18,206 nt of DNA from an uncultured Oscillospiraceae bacterium (GTDB lineage Bacteria; Bacillota; Clostridia; Oscillospirales; Acutalibacteraceae), in contig CAJMBP010000031.1 in assembly GCA_905211675.1 (NCBI GenBank), forward strand, positions 1-18,206, read 5' to 3'. Under the pieces are notes generated by a model. That model saw only the letters and a list, made by a program, of their open reading frames with translations. It did not search any database and was not told where the DNA came from. The position numbers were made by a program, and so were the translations under genes. How positions within the stretch are numbered: position 1 is the stretch's first letter; every line of letters begins with the position of its first letter. Positions 7,260 to 15,013 of the stretch are shown piece after piece.

Positions 7260-8285
7260 ATGGCTACTGAAATTGGTATAGATATAGGCTCTTCAAAAAC
7301 TGTGATTTTTTCGGGTTCTAAAGTAGTTCTTGAACTGCCGAGTGTTGTTACGGTTGACAGCGAAAGCTGGGAACCTGTGTATTTTGGGGAAACAGCAAAG
7401 CAAACCATGGGCAGAACCCCCGAATCGTTGGAATGTGTAATGCCGATTGAGCACGGTATCATTGCCGATTACGATATTGCTGAGGCTATGCTTAAAGAAT
7501 ATATGACAGCGGCTTTCGGCAACAGAATATTAAGACCTAAAATTATGGCAACCTTGCCTGTTGGACTTACCGAACTGCAACATCATTCCATGTCAAATGT
7601 TGTTGAGTCGGCAGGTGGAAGAAGTATCTCGGTAATCGAAAGTCCGTTGGCTGTGGCGTTCGGGCTGGGCTTGGATTTTTCAAAACCGCACGGCTATTTA
7701 ATTGTCGATATCGGAGCGGGAACAACCGATATAGCAGTTGTATCTATGGGCGGAATTTCGGTTTGCGAATCATTTAAAATCGCATCGTTTGATTTTGATG
7801 CACAGATAGTTAAGTACATCAGAAAAGAGTATAATATCGAAATAGGCAATCTTATGGCCGAATCAATAAAAAAGCAAATAGGCACCGTAATTGAGCGACC
7901 TGTCGAAATAGCCATTGTTGCAAAAGGCAGAAATGTTTTTACGGGATTGCCCGAAAGCTTTGAAATTACCTCGTCCGAGGTGTATGATGCGGTAAAAGAA
8001 ACCGCCGACTCAATTTGTAATGCAATACGCTCTGTGCTTTCTAAAACCGACCCCGATTTAGTTGCCGACATAAACGCCGACGGATTGTATCTAACAGGCG
8101 GCGGCTCGCTTATTAACGGTATGGATAAGCTTATTTCAGAGTACACCGGAACGCCGGTGCACACACTTGAAGACCCTACGCACAGTGTTGTTAGGGGAGC
8201 CGCAACGGCATTGCGTAATCCCGAATTGTTAAAGCATGTTAACTATCAACTGCGGTCAATCAAGGAACTTGCGTTAAACGAATAA
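7260..8285 (+). CDS. Divergent MreB/Mbl-family bacterial actin
   Basis: This 341-residue protein has the actin/HSP70 ATPase fold and is closest in pattern to MreB/Mbl. Landmarks are phosphate-1 DIGSSKT (8-14), the IESP segment (126-129) where MreB usually has IEEP, phosphate-2 VDIGAGTTDIA (149-159), and the adenosine motif LYLTGGGSLINGMDKL (277-291). The last continues into TGTPVHTLEDPTHSVVRGAATAL as in MreB. MreB filaments guide cell-wall synthesis. Several positions differ from canonical MreB: DIGSSKT rather than D(L/M)GTxN, IESP rather than IEEP, and FKIASFDFD where MreB has a GGD-type segment. It is therefore probably a paralogue. No mreC or mreD follows, and it has its own promoter. The length agrees with MreB (about 335-350). 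The family is confident; its exact role and the symbol (mreB or mbl) are not. Confidence 0.85.
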   Translation: MATEIGIDIGSSKTVIFSGSKVVLELPSVVTVDSESWEPVYFGETAKQTMGRTPESLECVMPIEHGIIADYDIAEAMLKEYMTAAFGNRILRPKIMATLPVGLTELQHHSMSNVVESAGGRSISVIESPLAVAFGLGLDFSKPHGYLIVDIGAGTTDIAVVSMGGISVCESFKIASFDFDAQIVKYIRKEYNIEIGNLMAESIKKQIGTVIERPVEIAIVAKGRNVFTGLPESFEITSSEVYDAVKETADSICNAIRSVLSKTDPDLVADINADGLYLTGGGSLINGMDKLISEYTGTPVHTLEDPTHSVVRGAATALRNPELLKHVNYQLRSIKELALNE

Positions 8286-8292
8286 AAAACTC

Positions 8293-8320
8293 TTGACAAA
8301 TAATAAAACGGTGTTATAAT
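8293..8320 (+). promoter_or_regulatory. Consensus sigma-A promoter for infC-rpmI-rplT
   Basis: A perfect TTGACA (8293-8298) and a perfect TATAAT (8315-8320) are separated by 16 bases, just after the mreB-like stop. This is the strongest promoter in the window, as expected for ribosomal protein genes. Transcription should start near 8327, leaving a leader of about 145 bases before infC. Confidence 0.85.
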
Positions 8321-8326
8321 AATTGT

Positions 8327-8470
8327 TGACAATGAAGCAGAACATATTTGTGTCCTCACCTTATCGTGTGTTATCGAAAGGTTAATAATTCAATTTTTTG
8401 TTTTATTAGACGTGGGCATATTGTGTTCACGTCTTTGTTATTATATTACCATTTACGGAGGTGCTTTAAA
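8327..8470 (+). promoter_or_regulatory. infC leader with attenuator-like hairpin
   Basis: In Firmicutes the infC-rpmI-rplT leader commonly senses free L20 through a structured RNA that controls premature termination. Here bases 8408-8418 pair with 8424-8434 (11 bp, with AGACGTG/CACGTCT as its perfect outer 7 bp), followed by TTTGTTATTATATT, a broken T tract. A second possible pairing joins CACCTT (8357-8362) with GAGGTG (8458-8463), which is part of the infC ribosome site. I cannot confirm an L20-binding fold by eye. The hairpin may also end transcripts coming from the mreB-like gene, which has no terminator of its own. Confidence 0.5.
8408..8434 (+). terminator. Hairpin in the infC leader, possible conditional terminator
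   Basis: This is an 11-bp stem (8408-8418 with 8424-8434, two G-U pairs) with the 5-base loop TATTG, followed by an interrupted U-rich tract (TTTGTTATTATATT). It lies about 35 bases before the infC start. The weak tract suggests regulated rather than constitutive termination. Confidence 0.45.
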
Positions 8471-8992
8471 ATCGGCATTAAAGAATTAACGATTAATGAG
8501 GCAATAAAGTTTAAAGAGGTTCGGGTTATTGATTCCGATGGTTCTCAGCTTGGTATTTTACCAATCGCAAAAGCGCTTGAGACAGCCTATTCAAAAGATT
8601 TGGATCTTGTGTGTATGTCGCCAAACGCCGACCCGCCGGTTTGTAAAATTATCGATTACGGCAAATATCGCTTTGAACAGATGAAGCGTGAAAAAGAGGC
8701 CAAGAAAAACCAAAAAACAATCGAGATAAAAGAAATTCGTATTATCGGTCTCGGTATCGACACTCACGACTTTGAAACCAAAGGCAATCATGCTATCCGC
8801 TTTTTAAAAGAGGGTAATAAGGTTAAGGTTGCAATAAGATTCAGAGGCCGCGAGTTAGGACACACCGAAATCGGGCTTGAACTTATGGCCAAATTTGCTG
8901 ATTATTGTGCCGATTATTGCACTGTTGAAAAGGCCGCTAAAATGGAAGGCAGAAACATGCTTATGTTTTTGGCACCTAAATCTGGTAAATAA
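8471..8992 (+). CDS. infC: Translation initiation factor IF-3, probable AUC start
   Basis: This 173-residue initiation factor binds the 30S subunit, keeps it apart from 50S and checks start-codon pairing. The N-domain opens IGIKELTINEAIKFKEVRVIDSDGSQLG; the Lys-rich linker (REKEAKKNQKTIEIKEIRI) and the C-domain with KVKVAIRFRGRELGHTEIG are typical and full length. The ribosome site GGAGGTG (8457-8463) lies 7 bases before ATC 8471, which I take as the start. No in-frame ATG, GTG or TTG fits: GTG 8461 is out of frame, and an in-frame TTG at 8348 would add 41 atypical residues across the leader. ATT 8477 is the second choice but sits 13 bases from the ribosome site. Rare start codons are known for infC (AUU in E. 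coli) and allow self-repression. rpmI and rplT follow in the standard order. Confidence 0.93.
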   Translation: MGIKELTINEAIKFKEVRVIDSDGSQLGILPIAKALETAYSKDLDLVCMSPNADPPVCKIIDYGKYRFEQMKREKEAKKNQKTIEIKEIRIIGLGIDTHDFETKGNHAIRFLKEGNKVKVAIRFRGRELGHTEIGLELMAKFADYCADYCTVEKAAKMEGRNMLMFLAPKSGK

Positions 8993-9013
8993 AATTTATA
9001 GGAGGATATAAAA

Positions 9014-9211
9014 ATGCCTAAAATTAAAACACACAGCGGCGCTAAAAAGCGCTTCAAACTCACAAAAAACGGCAAGGTAAAACGCGCTCATGCTTTCAAG
9101 TCTCATATTCTTAACAAAAAGACTACAAAGCGTAAGAGAAATTTGCGTAAGGTTGTATGCGCTGACACAACAAACGTTGCAACCGTAAAGAAACTTATTC
9201 CGTATAAATAA
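9014..9211 (+). CDS. rpmI: 50S ribosomal protein L35 (bL35)
   Basis: This 65-residue, strongly basic protein begins MPKIKTHSGAKKRFKLTKNG, the L35 signature, and has the family's usual length. The central HILNKKTTKRKRNLRK stretch is typical. It is preceded by TAGGAGGAT with good spacing and sits 21 bases after infC and 30 bases before rplT. L35 is a structural protein of the large subunit. It should be made from the infC promoter and share its control. Confidence 0.97.
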   Translation: MPKIKTHSGAKKRFKLTKNGKVKRAHAFKSHILNKKTTKRKRNLRKVVCADTTNVATVKKLIPYK

Positions 9212-9241
9212 TCGGAAAACAGAAATGGGAGGAAACTTGAA

Positions 9242-9601
9242 ATGGCTCGTGTAAAAGGTGCGTTAGCAACACGCAAAAGAAGAAAAAAGACTTTAAAACT
9301 TGCCAAGGGTTATTTTGGCGCTAAATCAAAACTTTTTAAAACCGCTAAAGAGGCGGTAATGAAATCAGGCAATTATGCTTATATCGGTCGCCGCCTTAAA
9401 AAGCGTGATTTTCGCCGTCTTTGGATTACCCGCATTTCTGCGGCTGCAAAAATGAACGGTATGAATTATTCAACATTTATGAACGGTCTTAATAAAGCCG
9501 GAGTTCAGATTAACCGTAAAATGCTTGCTGACATTGCAGTCAATGATGAGGCAGGTTTTGCAAATCTTGTAAAAACCGCTCAAAAGGCATTGGAAAAGTA
9601 A
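9242..9601 (+). CDS. rplT: 50S ribosomal protein L20 (bL20)
   Basis: This 119-residue basic protein begins MARVKGALATRKRRKKTLKLAKGY, with the N-terminal extension that threads into 23S rRNA. The conserved globular part follows (FRRLWITRISAAAKMNGMNYSTFMNGL) and the length is typical. L20 binds 23S rRNA early in large-subunit assembly. In Firmicutes it also represses its own operon through the infC leader. A GGGAGGAAA ribosome site precedes ATG 9242, and a terminator-like hairpin follows within 10 bases of the stop. Confidence 0.97.
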   Translation: MARVKGALATRKRRKKTLKLAKGYFGAKSKLFKTAKEAVMKSGNYAYIGRRLKKRDFRRLWITRISAAAKMNGMNYSTFMNGLNKAGVQINRKMLADIAVNDEAGFANLVKTAQKALEK

Positions 9602-9608
9602 TTTTATA

Positions 9609-9634
9609 TCGCCCGAGAACAATATCTCGGGCGA
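9609..9634 (+). terminator. Intrinsic terminator-like hairpin after rplT
   Basis: Bases 9609-9618 (TCGCCCGAGA) pair perfectly with 9625-9634 (TCTCGGGCGA) around the loop ACAATA, followed by AATTTTGCTTTTATTTT. The GC-rich stem and U-rich tail fit an intrinsic terminator of the infC-rpmI-rplT unit. The next gene starts only 28 bases downstream. Confidence 0.8.
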
Positions 9635-9661
9635 ATTTTGCTTTTATTTTAGGAGAAATAT

Positions 9662-10441
9662 ATGCAGGAATTCAGACAAATTACATCAAAAGACAATCCG
9701 CTTATTAAGTTTGTTATCGGCTTGCAAAATTCCGCAAAGGAGAGGCGTGACAGCGGGCTTTTCGTTCTTGAAGGACTCAGAATATGTTTAGACGCTTACG
9801 ATAACGGTATTAAATTTAATAAACTGATTGTAACAGAAAATGCAATAAATAAAAATGCAGCTGCCGTTAAAAATTTAAAGTCTGTCAGCGAAAACTGCTA
9901 TATATTGCGTGAGGATTTATTTAAAAAAATTTGTGATACAAATACTCCTCAAGGAATAATGGCAGTTGCAAATATGCCCGAAACAAAGATAGAAATATCA
10001 CATCAAGGCAGATACATTGCACTTGAAAACATTTCCGACCCTTCAAATCTGGGTGCGGTTGCGCGCACGGCAGAGGCTTTAGGTGTAAGCGGAATAATAG
10101 TTTCAACAAACGGTTGCGACCCATACTCGCCTAAATCAATGCGAGCGTCAATGGGTACTCTGCTTCGTGTGCCGATTTATATTACCGACAATATTACCGA
10201 ATTTATTAAAGAAAACGGTTTACGCTCATTTGCATGTGTTGTTGACAGTACTGCTCAAAGTATTACAAAAGCAGGTTTCAAAAACGGCGATGTGCTGCTT
10301 ATAGGTAACGAGGCAAACGGGCTTACCGAAAAAACAATCGAATGTGCCGACCTGCATATTACAATTCCTATGGTAGGAAAAGCGGAATCGCTTAACGCGG
10401 CCGCGGCGGCATCAATCGCTATGTGGGAAATGATGAAATAA
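9662..10441 (+). CDS. SpoU/TrmH-family RNA 2'-O-methyltransferase
   Basis: This 259-residue SPOUT enzyme transfers a methyl group from S-adenosylmethionine to a ribose 2'-OH in rRNA or tRNA. The N-terminal 100 residues form the substrate-binding domain, ending with TPQGIMAVA as in rRNA-directed members. The knotted catalytic domain shows motif 1 ISDPSNLGAVARTAEALG (124-141, Asn129 and Arg135), motif 2 LIGNEANGL (213-221) and motif 3 IPMVGKAESLNAAAAA (235-250). The motifs are intact. The exact site modified cannot be read from sequence; 23S rRNA is likely by similarity to YsgA/RlmB-type proteins. AGGAGAAAT precedes ATG 9662. The stop lies 2 bases before the dprA ATG. Confidence 0.9.
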   Translation: MQEFRQITSKDNPLIKFVIGLQNSAKERRDSGLFVLEGLRICLDAYDNGIKFNKLIVTENAINKNAAAVKNLKSVSENCYILREDLFKKICDTNTPQGIMAVANMPETKIEISHQGRYIALENISDPSNLGAVARTAEALGVSGIIVSTNGCDPYSPKSMRASMGTLLRVPIYITDNITEFIKENGLRSFACVVDSTAQSITKAGFKNGDVLLIGNEANGLTEKTIECADLHITIPMVGKAESLNAAAAASIAMWEMMK

Positions 10442-10443
10442 AA

Positions 10444-11592
10444 ATGGAACTGAAAAACGATAATGTGACACTTGTAAATTTAATAAGATTGCAACAGGCT
10501 TTCGGCGCAGGCAGTATGAAAGCAGTCAAAACTTATAATATTTTAAACCAAAAAAATTTACTTACGCAACCGTTTGAAAAAGTTACCCTATACGGTGCTG
10601 TTGAAAGCAAAGCGGCTGATAAAATATTAAGTATAGATGTCGAAAGCATTTACAAAATAATCGATGACTGCGTAAAAAATAATATTTTTATAATAACTCC
10701 GCTTGATACACAATACCCCGAAAGATTGCGCAGTATTGCGGATTTTCCGATTGTGTTATACATAAAAGGAAAGCTCCCCGAAATTGACAGAGAGCCTGTT
10801 ATTTCGATAGTGGGTCCGCGTAAAATTTCACAATTCGGTAAAAAAGCATCATTTTCTTTGGCAAAACGGTTGTGTGCGGCAGGAATGATTATTGCAAGCG
10901 GAGGCGCTTTGGGCGCAGATACCTGTGCGCACAAAGGCGCCCTTGCGGCAAAGGGTAAAACCATTGCTGTATTGGGATGCGGAATTTGCAGTGATTATTT
11001 GCCCGAAAACCGTCAAATGAGGCAGGAAATAACCAAAAACGGCTGTTTGATCAGTGAATATCCGCCGTATGCGTCGGCAACAAAATATGCTTTTCCCATT
11101 CGCAACAGAATAGTGTCGGCAATTTCGTTGGGCACCGTGGTTATAGAAGCCGGAATAAAAAGCGGGGCACTGATAACCGCACGGCTTGCAAATGAGCAGG
11201 GCAGAGATGTTTTTGTTATCCCCGGAAATCCCACGCTGCCCGAATACAAGGGTTCAAATGCGCTTTTGCGTGACGGCGCTTATGTGTTGCTTGACGCAAG
11301 TGATATTTTTAATCAGTATATTCCTGCATTTCATGAAAAGATTGACATTGAAAAGGCTTTTTGCAAAGATAATTCTGAAAAAGACAATCAAAAAATTTTA
11401 AAGAAATCACAGTTAGGTCTTTCAAAAGAAGCAGAAATAGTGTATAATAATTTAGTTAATTCAAAATTTACCGCCGACGATTTGTTAACACTCGGTTTAT
11501 CGGACGATGAACTGATTTCGGCCTTGACCGAACTTGAAATCGAGAACCTGATAAAAGCAAAACCGGGCGGCATTTATGAACTTACAGTATAG
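10444..11592 (+). CDS. dprA: DNA-processing protein DprA
   Basis: This 382-residue protein binds incoming single-stranded DNA and loads RecA during natural transformation. The N-terminal region (about 1-105) is helical and SAM-like. The Rossmann-fold core follows: SIVGPRKIS (121-129, usually VGSR), SGGALGADTCAH (152-163), the AVLGCG strand, FPIRNRIVSAIS (217-228) and GALITARLANEQGRDVFVIPG (241-261). A winged-helix domain ends the protein (about 326-380). I prefer ATG 10444, two bases after the methyltransferase stop. GTG 10423 in the same frame lies inside that gene and has no ribosome site. The ribosome site for 10444 is weak, so translation probably depends on coupling. Many non-competent species also keep dprA, so competence is not proven. 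Confidence 0.93.
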   Translation: MELKNDNVTLVNLIRLQQAFGAGSMKAVKTYNILNQKNLLTQPFEKVTLYGAVESKAADKILSIDVESIYKIIDDCVKNNIFIITPLDTQYPERLRSIADFPIVLYIKGKLPEIDREPVISIVGPRKISQFGKKASFSLAKRLCAAGMIIASGGALGADTCAHKGALAAKGKTIAVLGCGICSDYLPENRQMRQEITKNGCLISEYPPYASATKYAFPIRNRIVSAISLGTVVIEAGIKSGALITARLANEQGRDVFVIPGNPTLPEYKGSNALLRDGAYVLLDASDIFNQYIPAFHEKIDIEKAFCKDNSEKDNQKILKKSQLGLSKEAEIVYNNLVNSKFTADDLLTLGLSDDELISALTELEIENLIKAKPGGIYELTV

Positions 11593-11612
11593 TTATTTAA
11601 AGGAGTAAAATG

Positions 11613-13703
11613 ATGGCAAAGCTTGTTATTGTTGAGTCACCTTCAAAAATTAAAAGCGTTAAAAAATATTTGGGCGCGGGTTATAATGTTATGGCATCAA
11701 AGGGTCATGTCCGCGATTTGCCCAAATCTAAACTCGGAGTGGATGTTGAGAATAATTTTAAGCTTCAGTATATAAATATGGCAGATAAAAAAGATGTTAT
11801 CAAATCTTTAAAAGAAGCTGCCGCCGACAGCGAGCAGGTTTTGCTTGCTACCGACCCTGACCGTGAAGGAGAGGCCATCTCTTGGCATCTGGCTCATATT
11901 TTAGGTCTTGATTTGAATGAAAAAAACCGTATTTGCTTTAACGAAATAACAGAAACCGGTGTTAAAGCGGGTATAAAAAATCCTCATAAAATTGATACAG
12001 ACCTTGTGAATGCACAACAGGCAAGACGCGTAATTGACCGAATAGTCGGATATAAATTAAGTCCGTTTTTATGGCGAAAGGTAAAAAGCGGACTTTCGGC
12101 AGGCAGAGTGCAAACGGTTGCCTTGCGGCTTGTTGTCGATAAAGAAAGAGAAATTCTTGCCTTTAACAGTGAAGAATATTGGACTGTTGAGGCAAAATTG
12201 GCACTTTCCAAAAAAACTTTTACTGCCAAGCTTTACGGAACTGCCGACGGAGAAAAAATTTCCGATATCCGTGATGAAACAGCTGCCCAAAAAATAGTTA
12301 AAAGTCTTGAAAATGCCGAGTATAAAGTGGCTGATGTAAAAAAAGGAACACGCAATAAACAGCCTGCTCCTCCGTTTACCACTTCGACACTTCAACAGGA
12401 AGCGTCGCGAAAATTAGGCTTTACAGGTCAAAGAACCATGCGTGTAGCACAGCAGCTTTATGAAGGCTTGGATATTGCCGGTTACGGAAGCACCGGTCTT
12501 ATTACCTATATGCGTACTGATTCGCTGCGAATTTCCGAAGAGGCGAGGGCCGCCGCAAATCAGTTTATCGTTTCAAAATACGGTAATAAATATCTGCCCT
12601 CAAAACCGCGCTATTTTAAAAGCAAAAGCTCGGCACAGGACGCTCACGAGGCAATAAGACCTACAAATGTAAATTTCGATCCCGAACAAATTAAGGGCAG
12701 TCTTACACCCGAGCAGTATAAGCTTTATAAGCTTATCTGGGAAAGATTTTTGGCATCACTTATGTCGGTGTGCGTTCAAAATACCGTTACCGTTGATATA
12801 ACCGCAGGCGATTACCTATTCAAATCTAACGGTTATTCCGTAAAATTTGACGGTTTTACGGTTCTTTATGAAGAAGGTAAGGACGAGGATACATCAGACG
12901 GTGCTTCTATTCCCAATGATATAAAGGAAAATGACATACTAAAATTAAAGTCGCTTGATTCAAATCAGCATTTCACGCAACCGCCTGCGCGTTATACCGA
13001 GCCTACGCTTATAAAGGCACTTGACGAAAACGGCATAGGCAGACCTTCTACCTATGCTCCTATAATTACAAATATACTTCAAAGAAACTATATAGAGCGC
13101 GAAAAGAAATCGCTTAAGCCCACCCAGCTCGGTATGGTTGTATCGGACCTTATGGTCGAATATTTTAAACAGATTTTTGAGGTTAAATTTACGGCAGGCC
13201 TTGAAACTAAGCTCGACAAAATAGGCAGCGGAGAACTTGATTGGATTAAAACCGTTTCCGATTTTTATGATAATTTTGACAACCTTTATTCAAAGGCAGA
13301 AGAGTCTTTAAGCGGTAAACGCGTTAAGGTACCTGCCGTTGAAACCGATGTTATATGCGAAAAGTGCGGCCGTAAGATGATAGAAAAAAGCGGACGCTTC
13401 GGTAAGTTTTTGGCCTGCCCCGGTTACCCCGAATGCAAAAATACAAAACCCATGCCTGAGGATGAAGTTAAACAGCCCTGCCCAAAATGCGGCGGCAAGC
13501 TGCTTAAAAAGATTTCTAAAAAGGGTAAAAAGTTCTACGGCTGCTCTAATTATCCTCAATGTGATTTTGCGGCGCCGGGTTTACCCACAGGCGAAAAATG
13601 TTCGCAGTGCGGCGGCTATATAATAAGCGGAATCAGGGGCCGCAAGTATTGCATAAATGCAGAATGTCCTACCCGTAAGAAAGCCGTAAAAGAGGAAAAA
13701 TAA
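11613..13703 (+). CDS. topA: DNA topoisomerase I (type IA)
   Basis: This 696-residue enzyme relaxes negative supercoils by nicking one strand. The TOPRIM domain opens KLVIVESPSKIKSVKKYLG (catalytic Glu9) and contains LLATDPDREGEAISWHL (acidic Asp81 and Asp83). The cleavage-religation region carries the catalytic tyrosine in GLITYMRTDS (Tyr299), and GIGRPSTYAPII (474-485) is also intact. Three C-terminal four-cysteine zinc ribbons follow, with cysteines at 582/585/602/608, 623/626/644/650 and 663/666/680/685. Two adjacent ATG codons exist. I chose 11613 because AAGGAG (11600-11605) is then 7 bases away instead of 4. The stop shares its last base with the trmFO start. Confidence 0.97.
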   Translation: MAKLVIVESPSKIKSVKKYLGAGYNVMASKGHVRDLPKSKLGVDVENNFKLQYINMADKKDVIKSLKEAAADSEQVLLATDPDREGEAISWHLAHILGLDLNEKNRICFNEITETGVKAGIKNPHKIDTDLVNAQQARRVIDRIVGYKLSPFLWRKVKSGLSAGRVQTVALRLVVDKEREILAFNSEEYWTVEAKLALSKKTFTAKLYGTADGEKISDIRDETAAQKIVKSLENAEYKVADVKKGTRNKQPAPPFTTSTLQQEASRKLGFTGQRTMRVAQQLYEGLDIAGYGSTGLITYMRTDSLRISEEARAAANQFIVSKYGNKYLPSKPRYFKSKSSAQDAHEAIRPTNVNFDPEQIKGSLTPEQYKLYKLIWERFLASLMSVCVQNTVTVDITAGDYLFKSNGYSVKFDGFTVLYEEGKDEDTSDGASIPNDIKENDILKLKSLDSNQHFTQPPARYTEPTLIKALDENGIGRPSTYAPIITNILQRNYIEREKKSLKPTQLGMVVSDLMVEYFKQIFEVKFTAGLETKLDKIGSGELDWIKTVSDFYDNFDNLYSKAEESLSGKRVKVPAVETDVICEKCGRKMIEKSGRFGKFLACPGYPECKNTKPMPEDEVKQPCPKCGGKLLKKISKKGKKFYGCSNYPQCDFAAPGLPTGEKCSQCGGYIISGIRGRKYCINAECPTRKKAVKEEK

Positions 13704-15013
13704 TGGATAAGATTACCGTAATAGGTGCGGGGCTTGCAGGCTGCGAGGCGGCATACGCCATTGCAAATGCGGGTATAAAGGTTAATCTTGTTGAGATGAA
13801 GCCTTTAAAAAAATCTCCGGCACATAAATCCGATAATTTTGCAGAACTCGTATGCTCAAATTCATTGAAAGCCAAATGCATTGATTCTGCCGCAGGTCTG
13901 TTAAAACAGGAAATGCGTCTTTTGGGCTCGCTCTGTCTTGAGGCGGCAGACGCTTCACAGGTTGCTGCGGGCGGCGCTTTAGCGGTTGACCGTGATGCAT
14001 TTTCCGCATACATAACCGAAAAAATTAAAAACAACGCCAATATAACCGTTATAAACCAAGTTGCCGAAGTTATTAACCCAGATGAATTAACCGTTGTTGC
14101 TACGGGTCCCTTAACTGACGGTATGCTTTCAAAAAGCATCGAATGTTTTTGCAATGCCGAAAATTTAAGCTTTTATGATGCCGCGGCACCTATTGTTACG
14201 GCGGATAGCATTGATTTTGACAATGCCTTTACGGCGTCGCGTTACGACCGAGAGGAATCGGGTGACGGTGATTATATAAATTGTCCTATGAATAAACAAG
14301 AGTACGAACATTTTCATGCGGCTCTTGTTTCGGCGCAGGGGGCTCCCATTCATGAATTCGACAAACAACCGAACGTTTATGAAGGGTGTATGCCGATTGA
14401 AGTTTTAGCTCGGCGCGGTATAGATTCTATCCGTTTCGGACCGTTAAAGCCCGTGGGTTTAAAAGACCCGAAAACGGGGCATCGCCCGTGGGCTGTGGTT
14501 CAACTTCGAAAAGAAAACAGCAAAGGGACACTCTATAACATTGTAGGCTTTCAGACAAATTTAAAATTTGGTGAACAAAAGCGTGTTTTTTCAATGATAC
14601 CCGCACTAAAAAATGCCGATTTTGTTCGTTACGGCGTTATGCACCGTAATTCATTTATAAATTCACCAAAATTATTAAACGCCGATTTATCGTTGAAAAA
14701 AGCCGAAAATATATTTTTTGCAGGTCAGCTTTCGGGTGTTGAGGGCTATATGGAATCGGCAGCTTCGGGAATTATTGCAGGAATAAACGCCGTCAATAAA
14801 TTGAAGGAATTACCGCCCGTAATTTTACCGAAAATATCAATGATAGGCGCATTATTAGGCTATATAACCGACTCTTCGGTTACAAATTTTCAGCCCATGG
14901 GGGCAAATTTCGGAATATTACCTCCGCTTGAAATTCACATTCGTGACAAGCGTGAGCGGTATGCGGCACTGTCAAAAAGATCTTTAGATTTTTTGGAGGA
15001 TGAGTTTTTATGA
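13703..15013 (+). CDS. trmFO: Folate/FAD-dependent tRNA (uracil-54-C5)-methyltransferase TrmFO
   Basis: This 436-residue flavoprotein makes ribothymidine at position 54 of tRNA, using methylenetetrahydrofolate and NAD(P)H instead of S-adenosylmethionine. The N-terminal FAD-binding motif is ITVIGAGLAGCEAA (4-17), then VEMKP. The ELVCSNSLK segment (Cys51) and YEGCMPIEVLARRG (Cys229) hold the two catalytic cysteines known in this family. FFAGQLSGVEGYMESAASG near 338-356 forms the second FAD-contact region. It starts within the topA stop (TAATG), with AGAGG upstream, and overlaps plsX by 4 bases (ATGA). The topA-trmFO order is common in Firmicutes. Confidence 0.96.
   Translation: MDKITVIGAGLAGCEAAYAIANAGIKVNLVEMKPLKKSPAHKSDNFAELVCSNSLKAKCIDSAAGLLKQEMRLLGSLCLEAADASQVAAGGALAVDRDAFSAYITEKIKNNANITVINQVAEVINPDELTVVATGPLTDGMLSKSIECFCNAENLSFYDAAAPIVTADSIDFDNAFTASRYDREESGDGDYINCPMNKQEYEHFHAALVSAQGAPIHEFDKQPNVYEGCMPIEVLARRGIDSIRFGPLKPVGLKDPKTGHRPWAVVQLRKENSKGTLYNIVGFQTNLKFGEQKRVFSMIPALKNADFVRYGVMHRNSFINSPKLLNADLSLKKAENIFFAGQLSGVEGYMESAASGIIAGINAVNKLKELPPVILPKISMIGALLGYITDSSVTNFQPMGANFGILPPLEIHIRDKRERYAALSKRSLDFLEDEFL

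Noticed and set aside
7694..8164. Minus-strand open frame of 156 codons opposite the mreB-like gene
   Set aside because: It lies wholly antisense to a well-supported gene, has no recognisable motifs, and reads like a codon-bias shadow.
8325..8330. Second TTGACA as another -35 box for infC
   Set aside because: There is no -10-like sequence 16-18 bases downstream.
8461..8463. GTG at 8461 as the infC start
   Set aside because: It is out of frame with IF3 and lies inside the ribosome site.
8348..8470. A 41-residue N-terminal extension of IF3 from an in-frame TTG at 8348
   Set aside because: It crosses the leader hairpin and has no ribosome site. Its residues look nothing like IF3, while a strong ribosome site sits just before ATC 8471.
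10423..10443. GTG 10423 as the dprA start
   Set aside because: It has no ribosome site and adds only seven residues read from the end of the methyltransferase gene; ATG 10444 directly after the stop fits coupling better.
13669..14154. Minus-strand open frame of 161 codons opposite the topA end and trmFO
   Set aside because: It is antisense to conserved genes, with no recognisable domain; its openness follows from codon bias on the plus strand.
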